DNA of 39,990 nt from Helicobacteraceae bacterium. Lineage in GTDB: Bacteria; Campylobacterota; Campylobacteria; Campylobacterales; Sulfurimonadaceae. The notes below the pieces were generated by a model. The model was not told the DNA's origin, searched no databases, and worked only from the letters and a program-made list of their open reading frames with translations. Below are positions 27,501-35,166 of the stretch, piece by piece. The stretch lies in contig JALVUF010000023.1 of the NCBI GenBank assembly GCA_027023805.1, positions 1-39,990 of the forward strand, written 5' to 3'. Made by a program: the position numbers and the translations under genes. The number at the start of each line of letters is the position of its first letter. Position 1 is the stretch's first letter.

Positions 27501-29532
27501 CTTTAACAGTTATCTCTTTAATATCTGCGATATGTAAAAAACTTTTATAGATAAGAGTTATGAGCGCCTTTCTATTGTTTTTTACAGCAATATCTTGTGT
27601 ATTTACCATGACATCTTCAAAATAACGCTCAAGATACGGCTTTAATCCAAGCAAAGCATCCAGCTCTTGTAGATACCCGGAAAATTTCTCTGTTTTTATT
27701 TGATTAAACTTAGCAAAAAGCTCATACTCTGCTTCTTTTGTAAAAAGCTTACTATCTACTTTATATTCTTGTGAGAGATCGACATCTTTGATGATATTTG
27801 CAACGCGCTTAAAAGTAGAAAATGTCTGAGTAAAATCATCTCCTGCAGCCATCTGTGACACCGCTGCTATCTTTTTATCAATAGAGATAATCTCTCTCTC
27901 GCCCGTTGAAAGTACGGCTTCTATAATAGAAGAGTTTACCTTGTAAAACTGTTTTATCCTCTCAAGAAAGAATTTCTCTAATTTAGACAGATCAAAAGAG
28001 GCATAATTGTTTGATAAGGAGGTAAAAATCTGCATAATATCAAACTTCAGATTGAATTTTAAAACAATACGAATAATACCGTTTACTCCCCTGCGAAGTG
28101 CAAACGGATCTCTTGAGCCTGTCGGTATTTGATTTATGCTAAACAAAGACAGTAATGTATCAATCTTAATAGCCAAAGCAACAATAGCGCTTGTATAAGT
28201 TGAGGGCAAAGGCGAACTCTCGCCTTGTGGGAGATACTGCTCTTTAATAGCCAAAGCAACTTCTTTATCTTCATCAAGCGCTAAAGCATAATAATATCCC
28301 ATAATGCCTTGTAACTCCGTAAATTCATAAACCATTTCGCTCATCAAATCAGCCTTAGCCAACAAAACAGCCCTGTCTATCTTTTGCTCATCTAAATTAT
28401 GCGCATCTTTATACAACACATATAACTCATGTGCCACCTTGCCTTCGCGTGTTATCTTATCTTTAACGCTGCCTAAACCATCCATAAAAAGCACTTTTTC
28501 AAGACCATTTAGCGATAATCCCCTTTGAAGATCGTTTTTATAAAAAAACAGCGCATCAGCCAAACGCGGGCGCAGTACTCTTTCGTTGCCCTGCACCACT
28601 TTTGAAAAATCATCGGTTAAAGCGTTTGATACGACTATAAAACCATTAGTAAGCTTGGCATCTTTAAATACGGGGAAATATCTTTGATGCTCTTTCATGG
28701 AAGTGATAATAACCTCTTTGGGAAGAGTCAAAAATTCTTTATCAAAATGCCCGAGCAAAGGTGTTGGATGTTCGGTAATAGCCACAACTTCTTCTAAAAG
28801 ATTATCATCAATATCTATTGTTATATTATTGTTTTTGGCGATCTTTTCAAATCCTTTTAAAATAGTTGTCCTTCTTTGCTCCTGACAAAGCGTAACTCCG
28901 CCCTTTTTTAAAATATCAAAATAATCTAAAATGCTGTCAATGGGCTTTGCGTCAAAGGAAGAAATTCTATGAACATAGGTATGTTTAGATGAAGATACGC
29001 CAAATATCTCCATTTCAATCAGATCATTGCCAAGCATGACATTGACCCATCTAACAGGACGTATAAAATTTTTCCCTACACTGCCCCAACGCATACTTTT
29101 ACCAAAATCCAAAGATGTCAGCCAGTTTTTTATCATCTGCCAAAGAAGCTCTGATGATGGTTTGCCCTTCATCTGTTTCTTATAATATAAAACTTCTTTA
29201 CCGCCTTTTGTTGTGGTAGATAGCTCAGATATATCCACATTGCATTTTTTTGCAAACCCGTGTGCTGCTTGTGTGGGCTTACCATCTTTAAAAGCGATAG
29301 ACAAAGGCGCTCCAAATAGTTCAATTTCGCCGTCATCTTGTTTTGTTTTAAATTCTCTGTGCCAAAGCACTAATCTGCGCGGTGTATAGAAAAATTCAAA
29401 TTCACAAATAAGTAATTTATCTTCAAGCTCTTTTAGCCATTTTTTTTCTATATTTTTTAACTCGTTTAAAAGCGGGATAGCCGGAAGTTCTTCGACTCCG
29501 ATCTCAATCAATAAAGGTTTCAGCATTTGCAT
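27490..29532 (-). CDS. glyS: Glycyl-tRNA synthetase beta subunit
   Basis: A 680-residue beta subunit of the bacterial heterotetrameric glycyl-tRNA synthetase, with the N-terminal LLIEIGVEELPA, FGKSMRWG, the FIRPVRW segment and the C-terminal anticodon-binding region. No glyQ (alpha subunit) is adjacent. Two in-frame ATGs (29532 and 29526) are possible starts; the second gives MLKPLLIEIG, nearer the usual N-terminus. First gene of the eight-gene minus-strand operon; a TATAAT element lies near 29618-29623 on the minus strand. Confidence 0.95.
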   Translation of the reverse strand: MQMLKPLLIEIGVEELPAIPLLNELKNIEKKWLKELEDKLLICEFEFFYTPRRLVLWHREFKTKQDDGEIELFGAPLSIAFKDGKPTQAAHGFAKKCNVDISELSTTTKGGKEVLYYKKQMKGKPSSELLWQMIKNWLTSLDFGKSMRWGSVGKNFIRPVRWVNVMLGNDLIEMEIFGVSSSKHTYVHRISSFDAKPIDSILDYFDILKKGGVTLCQEQRRTTILKGFEKIAKNNNITIDIDDNLLEEVVAITEHPTPLLGHFDKEFLTLPKEVIITSMKEHQRYFPVFKDAKLTNGFIVVSNALTDDFSKVVQGNERVLRPRLADALFFYKNDLQRGLSLNGLEKVLFMDGLGSVKDKITREGKVAHELYVLYKDAHNLDEQKIDRAVLLAKADLMSEMVYEFTELQGIMGYYYALALDEDKEVALAIKEQYLPQGESSPLPSTYTSAIVALAIKIDTLLSLFSINQIPTGSRDPFALRRGVNGIIRIVLKFNLKFDIMQIFTSLSNNYASFDLSKLEKFFLERIKQFYKVNSSIIEAVLSTGEREIISIDKKIAAVSQMAAGDDFTQTFSTFKRVANIIKDVDLSQEYKVDSKLFTKEAEYELFAKFNQIKTEKFSGYLQELDALLGLKPYLERYFEDVMVNTQDIAVKNNRKALITLIYKSFLHIADIKEITVKDDL

Positions 29533-29602
29533 CTCATTGTTGTATTTTTTTCAGATTTTATCCATTTATGTGTTAAAAGTTGATTAAGACACCCATACCC
29601 CC

Positions 29603-29627
29603 TTAAGTGACTCTTAAATTATATAAT
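29603..29627. promoter_or_regulatory. Divergent promoter region between glyS and superoxide reductase
   Basis: The palindromic ATTATATAAT at 29618-29627 can serve as a -10 element in either direction. Next to it is an inverted repeat TTAAG-N5-CTTAA (29603-29617), which would overlap the transcription start of glyS. For the plus-strand gene, TATACT at 29667-29672 behind a T-rich tract is a further -10 candidate, fitting Campylobacterota promoters that lack a defined -35 box. Confidence 0.4.
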
Positions 29628-29709
29628 TCATATTGCCTTTATGGTTTTTTTACAAGAAAATCAAGCTATACTAACACATATATAAAAAATGCACATAAAA
29701 GGAACAAAT

Positions 29710-30096
29710 ATGCCAAAGATTAACAAATATGTTGATATAGATACAGTAGAAAGAGAAGCAAAAAAAGATCTCATTGATCGTCACTCGCCGTTTATTACAG
29801 TAGTAGGTAGTGCTAAAAAAGGTGAAATGCTTGCGGTAAATGTAAAAATGGGTCAAGAATATACACATCCTGATGACTTTGATCACTATATCGAAAGCAT
29901 TACTCTTTTTAACGGTGAAACAAAGCTTGCAATGGCTACTTTTGTGCCGGGAACTTTAGGTAATGAAAAATCTCATGCGGAAGTTACCTTCAATATCCGT
30001 CCAACGGGTAAAAAGCTAAATCTAGTAGCTCATGGCTACTGCACTAAACACGGTATCTGGGAATCAACTCCGGTTGTTGTAGAAGTAGCACAGTAG
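29710..30096 (+). CDS. Class II superoxide reductase (neelaredoxin/desulfoferrodoxin family)
   Basis: A 128-residue protein that reduces superoxide to hydrogen peroxide at a non-haem iron centre. The five ligands are H25 (RHSPFI), H53 and H59 (THPDDFDHYI), C111 and H114 (CTKHG). There is no N-terminal rubredoxin-like domain. The usual EK before the first histidine reads D23-R24, a conservative change at the catalytic lysine. The ATG at 29710 is chosen over an upstream ATG (29689) because AAAGGA lies 7 bases before it and MPKINKY is the natural N-terminus. A hairpin terminator follows. Confidence 0.87.
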   Translation: MPKINKYVDIDTVEREAKKDLIDRHSPFITVVGSAKKGEMLAVNVKMGQEYTHPDDFDHYIESITLFNGETKLAMATFVPGTLGNEKSHAEVTFNIRPTGKKLNLVAHGYCTKHGIWESTPVVVEVAQ

Positions 30097-30123
30097 TAAT
30101 ATTGCTTCATTCTTTTATACTTG

Positions 30124-30150
30124 ATATGCGAATGCAATTTCGCATATTTT
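30124..30150 (+). terminator. Rho-independent terminator after superoxide reductase
   Basis: A perfect 9-bp stem ATATGCGAA/TTCGCATAT with a six-base loop (TGCAAT) runs into a short T tract. It lies 28 bases after the stop codon and separates this gene from the downstream regulator. Confidence 0.8.
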
Positions 30151-30182
30151 CTATCCTCTTAGCACCTTATTAGGGATTTTTC

Positions 30183-30818
30183 TTGGATTTAAAACAGTTT
30201 TGGTTTTTTAGCTCGCTTACCGACGAAGAGATAATACAATTAAATAAAATTATTACAATCAAGCAATATCCTGCAGGTACAATTTTATTTTATGAAAAAG
30301 ATTTTCCTACATATTTATATCTATTAGCAAGCGGTAGTGCTAAATTGTACAAATATGATTCAAAAGGCAACGAGATAGTGCTACATACTCTAAAAGGTCC
30401 CAATTTTATAGCAGAAATTGCTAATTTTGATGAATCTTTCTATCCTGCAAACTGTTTGCTTGAGAGTGAGGGTACGGTTTATCTTATAGATTACAAACAG
30501 TTTAAAGAAAATTTTTTAACAAAAAGCGACATCTCTTTAGCGGTTATCAAATCTTTAATTAAAAAAATAAAAGCTATCGAGCAGTTTATAACCTATTCTA
30601 TGACAATTGACAGTTATGGAAAAATTGTTAAGTTTTTATACGAAAATGAAGATCTTCTTCCAAACATAAAACAGGTGAAAATTGCCTCTTTACTTAACAT
30701 TACTCCTGAGACATTATCTAGAAATATTGCGAAATTAAAACAAAAAAAGATTATAGACAAATCTAATGGATGCATAAAAATCATAAATCATCAAGAATTA
30801 CAAAAATTACTAAACTAA
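30183..30818 (+). CDS. Crp/Fnr-family transcriptional regulator
   Basis: A 211-residue regulator with an N-terminal cyclic-nucleotide-binding-like beta barrel (about 10-125) and a C-terminal winged helix (about 145-211) whose recognition helix is ITPETLSRNIAKLKQ. No N-terminal cysteine cluster is present, so it is not an oxygen-sensing Fnr of the iron-sulphur type. The start is TTG, with AGGGA upstream at a proper distance. It lies between an oxidative-stress gene and arsC, so a stress-response role is plausible but unproven. Confidence 0.9.
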   Translation: MDLKQFWFFSSLTDEEIIQLNKIITIKQYPAGTILFYEKDFPTYLYLLASGSAKLYKYDSKGNEIVLHTLKGPNFIAEIANFDESFYPANCLLESEGTVYLIDYKQFKENFLTKSDISLAVIKSLIKKIKAIEQFITYSMTIDSYGKIVKFLYENEDLLPNIKQVKIASLLNITPETLSRNIAKLKQKKIIDKSNGCIKIINHQELQKLLN

Positions 30819-30823
30819 AACAC

Positions 30824-30845
30824 TATATCAATATATATTGATATA
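30824..30845. promoter_or_regulatory. 22-bp perfect palindrome in the arsC promoter
   Basis: TATATCAATATATATTGATATA (positions 30824-30845) is a perfect palindrome just upstream of a consensus TATAAT (30853-30858), so it would cover the -35 region of arsC. The half-sites ATCAA/TTGAT, spaced by six, resemble ArsR/SmtB-type operators. It is the reverse arrangement of an Fnr box (TTGAT-N4-ATCAA). No arsR gene is adjacent. Confidence 0.6.
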
Positions 30846-30887
30846 ATTATGTTATAATCTCCGAAGCTTAAATAAAAGGAGATAAAC

Positions 30888-31301
30888 ATGGATAAACAAA
30901 AAAAAGTTTTAATATTATGCACAGGAAATAGCTGTCGCTCAATTATGGCTGAAGCGCTTGTAAATGCGAAGCTTGGTGGATGCGTGCAAGCATTTAGTTC
31001 CGGTGTTAAGGCTAGTGGCACGGTAAATGCATTTGCAAAAAAGATATTGAAAGACTCAGGATTATGGAGAGATGAATATCACTCAAAAAATCTTAATGAA
31101 GTTATAAACAACGATTATGACCTCGTAGTTACAGTCTGTGATAATGCAAAAGAAAACTGTCCGATATTTCCAAAAAAAGTTAAGACGATACATGTAGGCT
31201 TTGTTGACCCAAGCGGTAAATATGAAAAAGAGTATGAAAAAACTTTATTGGAGCTTGAAGATAGACTTTTACCGGTCATAAAGCAAACATTATGTTTGTA
31301 G
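30888..31301 (+). CDS. arsC: Arsenate reductase, low-molecular-weight phosphatase type
   Basis: A 137-residue protein of the thioredoxin-coupled ArsC class, related to low-molecular-weight tyrosine phosphatases. The P-loop is C11-T-G-N-S-C-R17-S, and the redox pair is C84/C91 in TVCDNAKENCP, giving the full cysteine triad. FVDPSG follows at the expected site. It would reduce arsenate to arsenite. AAAAGGAG precedes the ATG. No arsenite exporter or arsR is present in the window. Confidence 0.9.
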   Translation: MDKQKKVLILCTGNSCRSIMAEALVNAKLGGCVQAFSSGVKASGTVNAFAKKILKDSGLWRDEYHSKNLNEVINNDYDLVVTVCDNAKENCPIFPKKVKTIHVGFVDPSGKYEKEYEKTLLELEDRLLPVIKQTLCL

Positions 31302-31386
31302 TATTTAGCTGCTTTTAACGCTTAGTATATTATTATAATAACTTCATTTTAGAGCCAAGGAAGTTCATATTAAATCATATCAAAAT

Positions 31387-32031
31387 ATGCTTATATTACA
31401 ACAACTCTATAGATTAAAAGCATTTGACTTTAAATATGTAGATTTTGCTCCAGTTCATGCACAGCAAGACATTACACTGCCAAACAGTATTGAGGATTTA
31501 AACAGTCTGATTTCAAAATGCCATCTTTGTGATTTAAGCAAAACAAGAACGCAAAGTATGCCTGGATATGGAAACATAAATGCTGATATAATACTAATTG
31601 ATTACGAAGTAACCCAAACGCAAGATCAAAGCTGTAACTACTATGGGGGAAGATCCGGTGAATTGCTGATTAAGATGATAGAAAATGTATTAAACTTAAC
31701 CATTGATGATGTTTATCTTACTCATATAGTAAAATGTAAACCAAACAATCTAGTCTCAATGCAGGAGAGTTGGCAGATAAGCTGCAATCCATATATTGTC
31801 AAACAATTAGAGATTATTAAACCAAAAATTGTCGTAGCAATGGGTGAAAATGCTTATAATGCAATAGCAAACTACCATAATGAAAATAATTTTAGCGATA
31901 TGAGAGGTCATATAATGGATTTTAAGACATATAAATTAATACCTGTATATCATCCGGCTTTTTTGCTTAGAAACCCGTCTTTAAAAAAAGTAATGCTACA
32001 CGACCTTCGAGCAATAAAGAGTTTGATATGA
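31387..32031 (+). CDS. Family-4-type uracil-DNA glycosylase
   Basis: A 214-residue member of the iron-sulphur uracil-DNA glycosylase superfamily. C45 and C48 (CHLC) plus cysteines in HIVKCKPNN and ISCNPYI fit the 4Fe-4S ligands; MPGYGN, GGRSGELL and the C-terminal YHPAFLLRNP are present. The active-site motif 1, usually GExPG, reads LIDYEV, so activity should not be assumed. The ATG at 31387 lies 23 bases after AAGGAAG, too far; an ATT at 31369 in the same frame is better placed, so the true start may be there. TATAAT occurs at 31334-31339. The stop overlaps the next start. Confidence 0.82.
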   Translation: MLILQQLYRLKAFDFKYVDFAPVHAQQDITLPNSIEDLNSLISKCHLCDLSKTRTQSMPGYGNINADIILIDYEVTQTQDQSCNYYGGRSGELLIKMIENVLNLTIDDVYLTHIVKCKPNNLVSMQESWQISCNPYIVKQLEIIKPKIVVAMGENAYNAIANYHNENNFSDMRGHIMDFKTYKLIPVYHPAFLLRNPSLKKVMLHDLRAIKSLI

Positions 32032-33269
32032 TGAAGAGATTGCTATTGTTACTGCTTGTTCTACCAAATCTTTTATTTGCAAAAAGTTTTATCATATCTG
32101 CTATACCGCTGCCTAAAACCTATGTGTTAGATCTTAATATCATTACATGTAATGAGTTATGCCTACAGCAAGAATGGAAAAATGAACAGATTTTTTCTTT
32201 TTTAGCTCATGCATCCGGCGTATTACAAAATAAGCAGTTAAACAGCGATAAGCTAATCGCTGAATCTTTACTAAATATAGGCTCCCGCATATCAAACGGT
32301 AAGATAAAAATAGCTCTACTACTACCATACACGATTATAGGCAGATATGCCGCATCTACGACTACATCGACCCTGGCCTATCTTTTAGCAAGAAATAGGA
32401 CGTTTGATCTTAAGAGCTTCAATATTCAAAATGAAAATCAAGACACTATAGCAGATGCACTAAATAAAATATCAGCGGCAAAATACAACTATATCATAGC
32501 GCCTTTGACAAAAAAAGGTGTGAATTCTGTTATAGCCATAAACCCCAAAGTAGATATCTTTTTTCCAACTATCAATAAAAATGATACAAATACTACATCC
32601 CCGTACCTTTATTTTGGAGGGATAGATTACAAAGCACAACTAGCACTTCTGTTACAAAGAGCTGTATCACCTTTAGTTATTTTTCATACCAACTCGCCAC
32701 TTTCAAATTATCTTACATCTGATGCGCAAAATAGCTTTATCTTAAGCGGTGATACCAATAATGTTATAAAATATAAAATTACCGACAGATCATCAAACAT
32801 GAGATACACGCTTCAAAACAATAATGCCATAGCTCATGGTTCTTTTTTGATGAATACACCTATCGTAAAAACGGGTATGGTGATGTCACAACTAACGCTT
32901 TATGATGTCAATTCAACAAATATTTTATCAACTCAAATCAACTATAATCCTCTAATTCTATCTTTAACACAGTATCAAGACAGAAAAAATATGCTTATAG
33001 CAAATTCTATCATAGTAAACAATGAAATTATCACACAAACAAACGCACTTTTAAACAATAATATTCGGTATAACTGGATTAATTATGCGACAACTATCGG
33101 GGTTGATTATTTTTTCCACCTTATAACAAACAGTAACCGTGAATATCCTCTGCCTATAAAAAATAATCAAGTTATTTACCCAATCAATCTGGTTAAACCC
33201 TCATACAGTAGATTTATATATATATCACCGATTATCAGCAAACCCGCCGTTTTACCAAGCATCTTTTAA
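32028..33269 (+). CDS. Secreted LpoA/periplasmic-binding-like protein
   Basis: A 413-residue protein with a signal peptide (cleaved after about residue 19, LLFAKS, no lipobox). From about residue 92, KIALLLPYTIIGRYA opens a region resembling the type 1 periplasmic-binding fold of LpoA/LppC penicillin-binding-protein activators, with a second lobe after VVIFHTN-like strands. Role in peptidoglycan synthesis is only a family-level guess. The ATG overlaps the upstream stop by 4 bases. Its stop overlaps the convergent ybgC stop by 4 bases, with no terminator between. Confidence 0.62.
   Translation: MMKRLLLLLLVLPNLLFAKSFIISAIPLPKTYVLDLNIITCNELCLQQEWKNEQIFSFLAHASGVLQNKQLNSDKLIAESLLNIGSRISNGKIKIALLLPYTIIGRYAASTTTSTLAYLLARNRTFDLKSFNIQNENQDTIADALNKISAAKYNYIIAPLTKKGVNSVIAINPKVDIFFPTINKNDTNTTSPYLYFGGIDYKAQLALLLQRAVSPLVIFHTNSPLSNYLTSDAQNSFILSGDTNNVIKYKITDRSSNMRYTLQNNNAIAHGSFLMNTPIVKTGMVMSQLTLYDVNSTNILSTQINYNPLILSLTQYQDRKNMLIANSIIVNNEIITQTNALLNNNIRYNWINYATTIGVDYFFHLITNSNREYPLPIKNNQVIYPINLVKPSYSRFIYISPIISKPAVLPSIF
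32141..32154. repeat. TTACATGTAA interspersed palindrome, copy 7
   Basis: Perfect 14-bp palindrome CATTACATGTAATG inside the LpoA-like gene, in the Thr-Cys-Asn phase. Confidence 0.8.
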
Positions 33270-33640
33270 AACAGAGACATTATCATCTCTTTTATGTCGC
33301 TGTTTAGTTTTTGCACCCTGCCTTGCATGCTGACATACGCTAGCTTTATATCTAGTTCAAACAACTTTATATCAGCTCTGTAAACCTCTTGATGAAGTTT
33401 AAAAGATGCATGCCCTAACTCAAGCAAAGATGTTTTAATCTCCAATAAATCGCCAAGCTTTGCAGGCAAAATATAATACGCGCAAAGCTCTTTTGCTACA
33501 AAATGCCCGCTTAGTAAAACAGGTGATAGTTTTTTTTCAAAAAATGCTTCGCTCCTTGCTCTTTCGCAAAAATTGAGATAGTTGGAGTGGTAAACAATAC
33601 CGCCCGTATCCGTATCTTCGTAATAGACTCGTATTTTCAC
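33266..33640 (-). CDS. YbgC-like acyl-CoA thioesterase
   Basis: A 124-residue hot-dog-fold thioesterase with the signature VYYEDTDTGGIVYHSNYLNFCERAR, including the catalytic aspartate. The family hydrolyses short-chain acyl-CoA or acyl-ACP and is often tied to the Tol-Pal membrane system. The start is GTG, with GGGAG 9 bases upstream. That ribosome-binding site lies inside the last codons of the broken integrase gene, so no host promoter region separates the two genes. Confidence 0.92.
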   Translation of the reverse strand: MKIRVYYEDTDTGGIVYHSNYLNFCERARSEAFFEKKLSPVLLSGHFVAKELCAYYILPAKLGDLLEIKTSLLELGHASFKLHQEVYRADIKLFELDIKLAYVSMQGRVQKLNSDIKEMIMSLF

Positions 33641-33641
33641 C

Positions 33642-34812
33642 TTATAACTCCCTATTTATAGTACTTTTAAAACTGATATCTTCTATCGTGCTTAAAATCG
33701 TGCCCATGTTTTCAATTTTCTTAAAACGCATATCATCATCTTCTTGTATAAACTTCGTATATATTTTTAAAGTGATAGATACATCTTTATGTCCAAGCAT
33801 TTTAGACACCCAAACAATATCTGCACCTTTACTAATCATTTGAGATGCAAACGTATGACGCAAATTATACAGCTTTCTTACTTCTACACCACTTTTTTGT
33901 AGAATTTTTTTAAAATTGATGCCTATTATATCGTGGGAATAAAATTGTTTGTTAAAAATACGAACTCTTGATACCCTGTTAACTCCAATTGCTTTTGTAA
34001 ATATCATTCAGCTTGCGGTAACATATCTACGACTCTATTTGATGAATATGTTTTTGCGTCTCCTTCATTTTCTTGTACAACTATTTGATTTACCTGTATA
34101 AATTTTTTTTGAAATTAATATCGGATCATTTAAGTGCAATCATCCCTCCGGGTCTCATTCCGGTACTAGCCATTAAGAAAATAAAAGTCTTCATATATCC
34201 ATATGCTATATAAGAAATCTTTATAAGCTCTGTCTCTGTGAATGGATTTATATCTTCATCAATTTTGTGTTTTAATTTCGGTGCTTTCACAAATGAAAGA
34301 GGATTGTCCCCTATACGCTTGTATCTAACTGCTTCAGTTAGTATAGAAAACAGAATAGAACGAAATTTTTGCACTGCTAAATGTTTATAGTTTTGCAGTA
34401 ATTGAATTTGCCATTTATCCAGCTCTTCAATATCTATATCAATTAATTTTTTATCTCCAAACAATGGAGCAATATGCTTGTTATAATGTGCAATATTTTT
34501 ATCGATAACATGCTTTCTTACTTCCTTACGGGCTCGTTGCATGTCAAAAAACTCTTGAGCAAATTCATCAAGTGTAAACTCTTTTTGTTCTTGCACTGTG
34601 TCAATTTTACCTGTTAAAAACTCAACAAGACTTGGTATAATCTCTTTTTTTACAACCGCAAGATTATTAGAAGTAGATGCTAGTTTAGTACTTCTTTTTA
34701 CTATTTTTTGAGTAGTTGGATTTTTAAACGATAACTGCCAAATTTCATATTTTTCAAAGATAGTAAAAGTAAAATCAAGATAATTTACTTTTGTAGATTT
34801 TATCTTAGCCAA
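33642..34812 (-). pseudogene. Tyrosine recombinase (integrase), disrupted
   Basis: Read on the minus strand, the N-terminal part (34812-34126) gives SAM-like and core-binding domains ending in TGMRPGGMIALK with the first catalytic arginine. A TGA (34128-34126) replaces the expected tryptophan of ALKWSDINF. A run of eight A's (34110-34103), where nine would keep the frame, shifts the reading; the new frame continues IQVNQIVVQENEGDAKTY to a second TGA at 34006-34004. A second shift near 33945-33957 restores NLRHTFASQM, LGHKD and IYTKF with the remaining catalytic residues. The start is TTG, overlapping the excisionase-like gene by 8 bases. Integration activity should be lost. Confidence 0.9.
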
Positions 34813-35155
34813 CTTTTAAACCTTTTAAAATATTTTGCACTGCGGGATGATAGATTTTTTTACCATCATTGTGGTCATTTTGCTTACTTGATTTTATTTT
34901 TTTCATTTTTACATCATGATTTAATACACCAGATGGAATAAATTTAGGTTTACCCTTTTCATTCCATATATACTCTATACCTTCTTCAAATTTTCCCTTT
35001 TCAATCCAATTACCAATTGTTCTACCTGTTACACCAAAAAAAGCAGCAACTCCTTTTTTTGTTTTTAAATCAGGTATAAATAAAACTAAAAGCTCCTCAA
35101 GTTTTGTCTGTTTATGCAGAATTTATTGTAAAATTTTTTCAGAATTTTCACTCAT
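34805..35155 (-). pseudogene. Excisionase-like small DNA-binding protein with early nonsense codon
   Basis: ATG at 35155, with AGGAG 8 bases upstream, opens MSENSEKILQ and meets TAA at 35125-35123 (codon 11). The same frame then runs 105 codons without a stop to the TAA at 34807-34805, encoding TKKGVAAFFGVTGRTIGNWIEKGKFEEGIEYIW, a helix-turn-helix like those of MerR/Xis-type proteins. No ATG, GTG or TTG restarts it before the helix-turn-helix. It lies between the RepA-like gene and the integrase. Most likely a nonsense mutation; a rare start (ATT or CTG at codons 12-13) is the alternative. Confidence 0.75.
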
Positions 35156-35166
35156 AAGATTTTCTC

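Noticed and set aside
29689-29709. ATG at 29689 as the superoxide reductase start.
   Set aside because: The ATG at 29710 has a well-placed AAAGGA and yields the normal N-terminal MPKINKY.
30824-30845. Fnr box upstream of arsC.
   Set aside because: The half-sites are in the opposite order (ATCAA first, TTGAT second) with a six-base spacer, not TTGAT-N4-ATCAA.
33600-33700. tRNA gene as the integration target of the element.
   Set aside because: No cloverleaf or tRNA 3' end could be found by eye near either side of the integrase.
34004-34128. Both in-frame stops in the integrase are TGA, and the first replaces an expected tryptophan, suggesting TGA recoding.
   Set aside because: TGA is the normal stop of folD (5704-5706) and of other genes here, and the integrase also has two frameshifts, so ordinary decay explains it.
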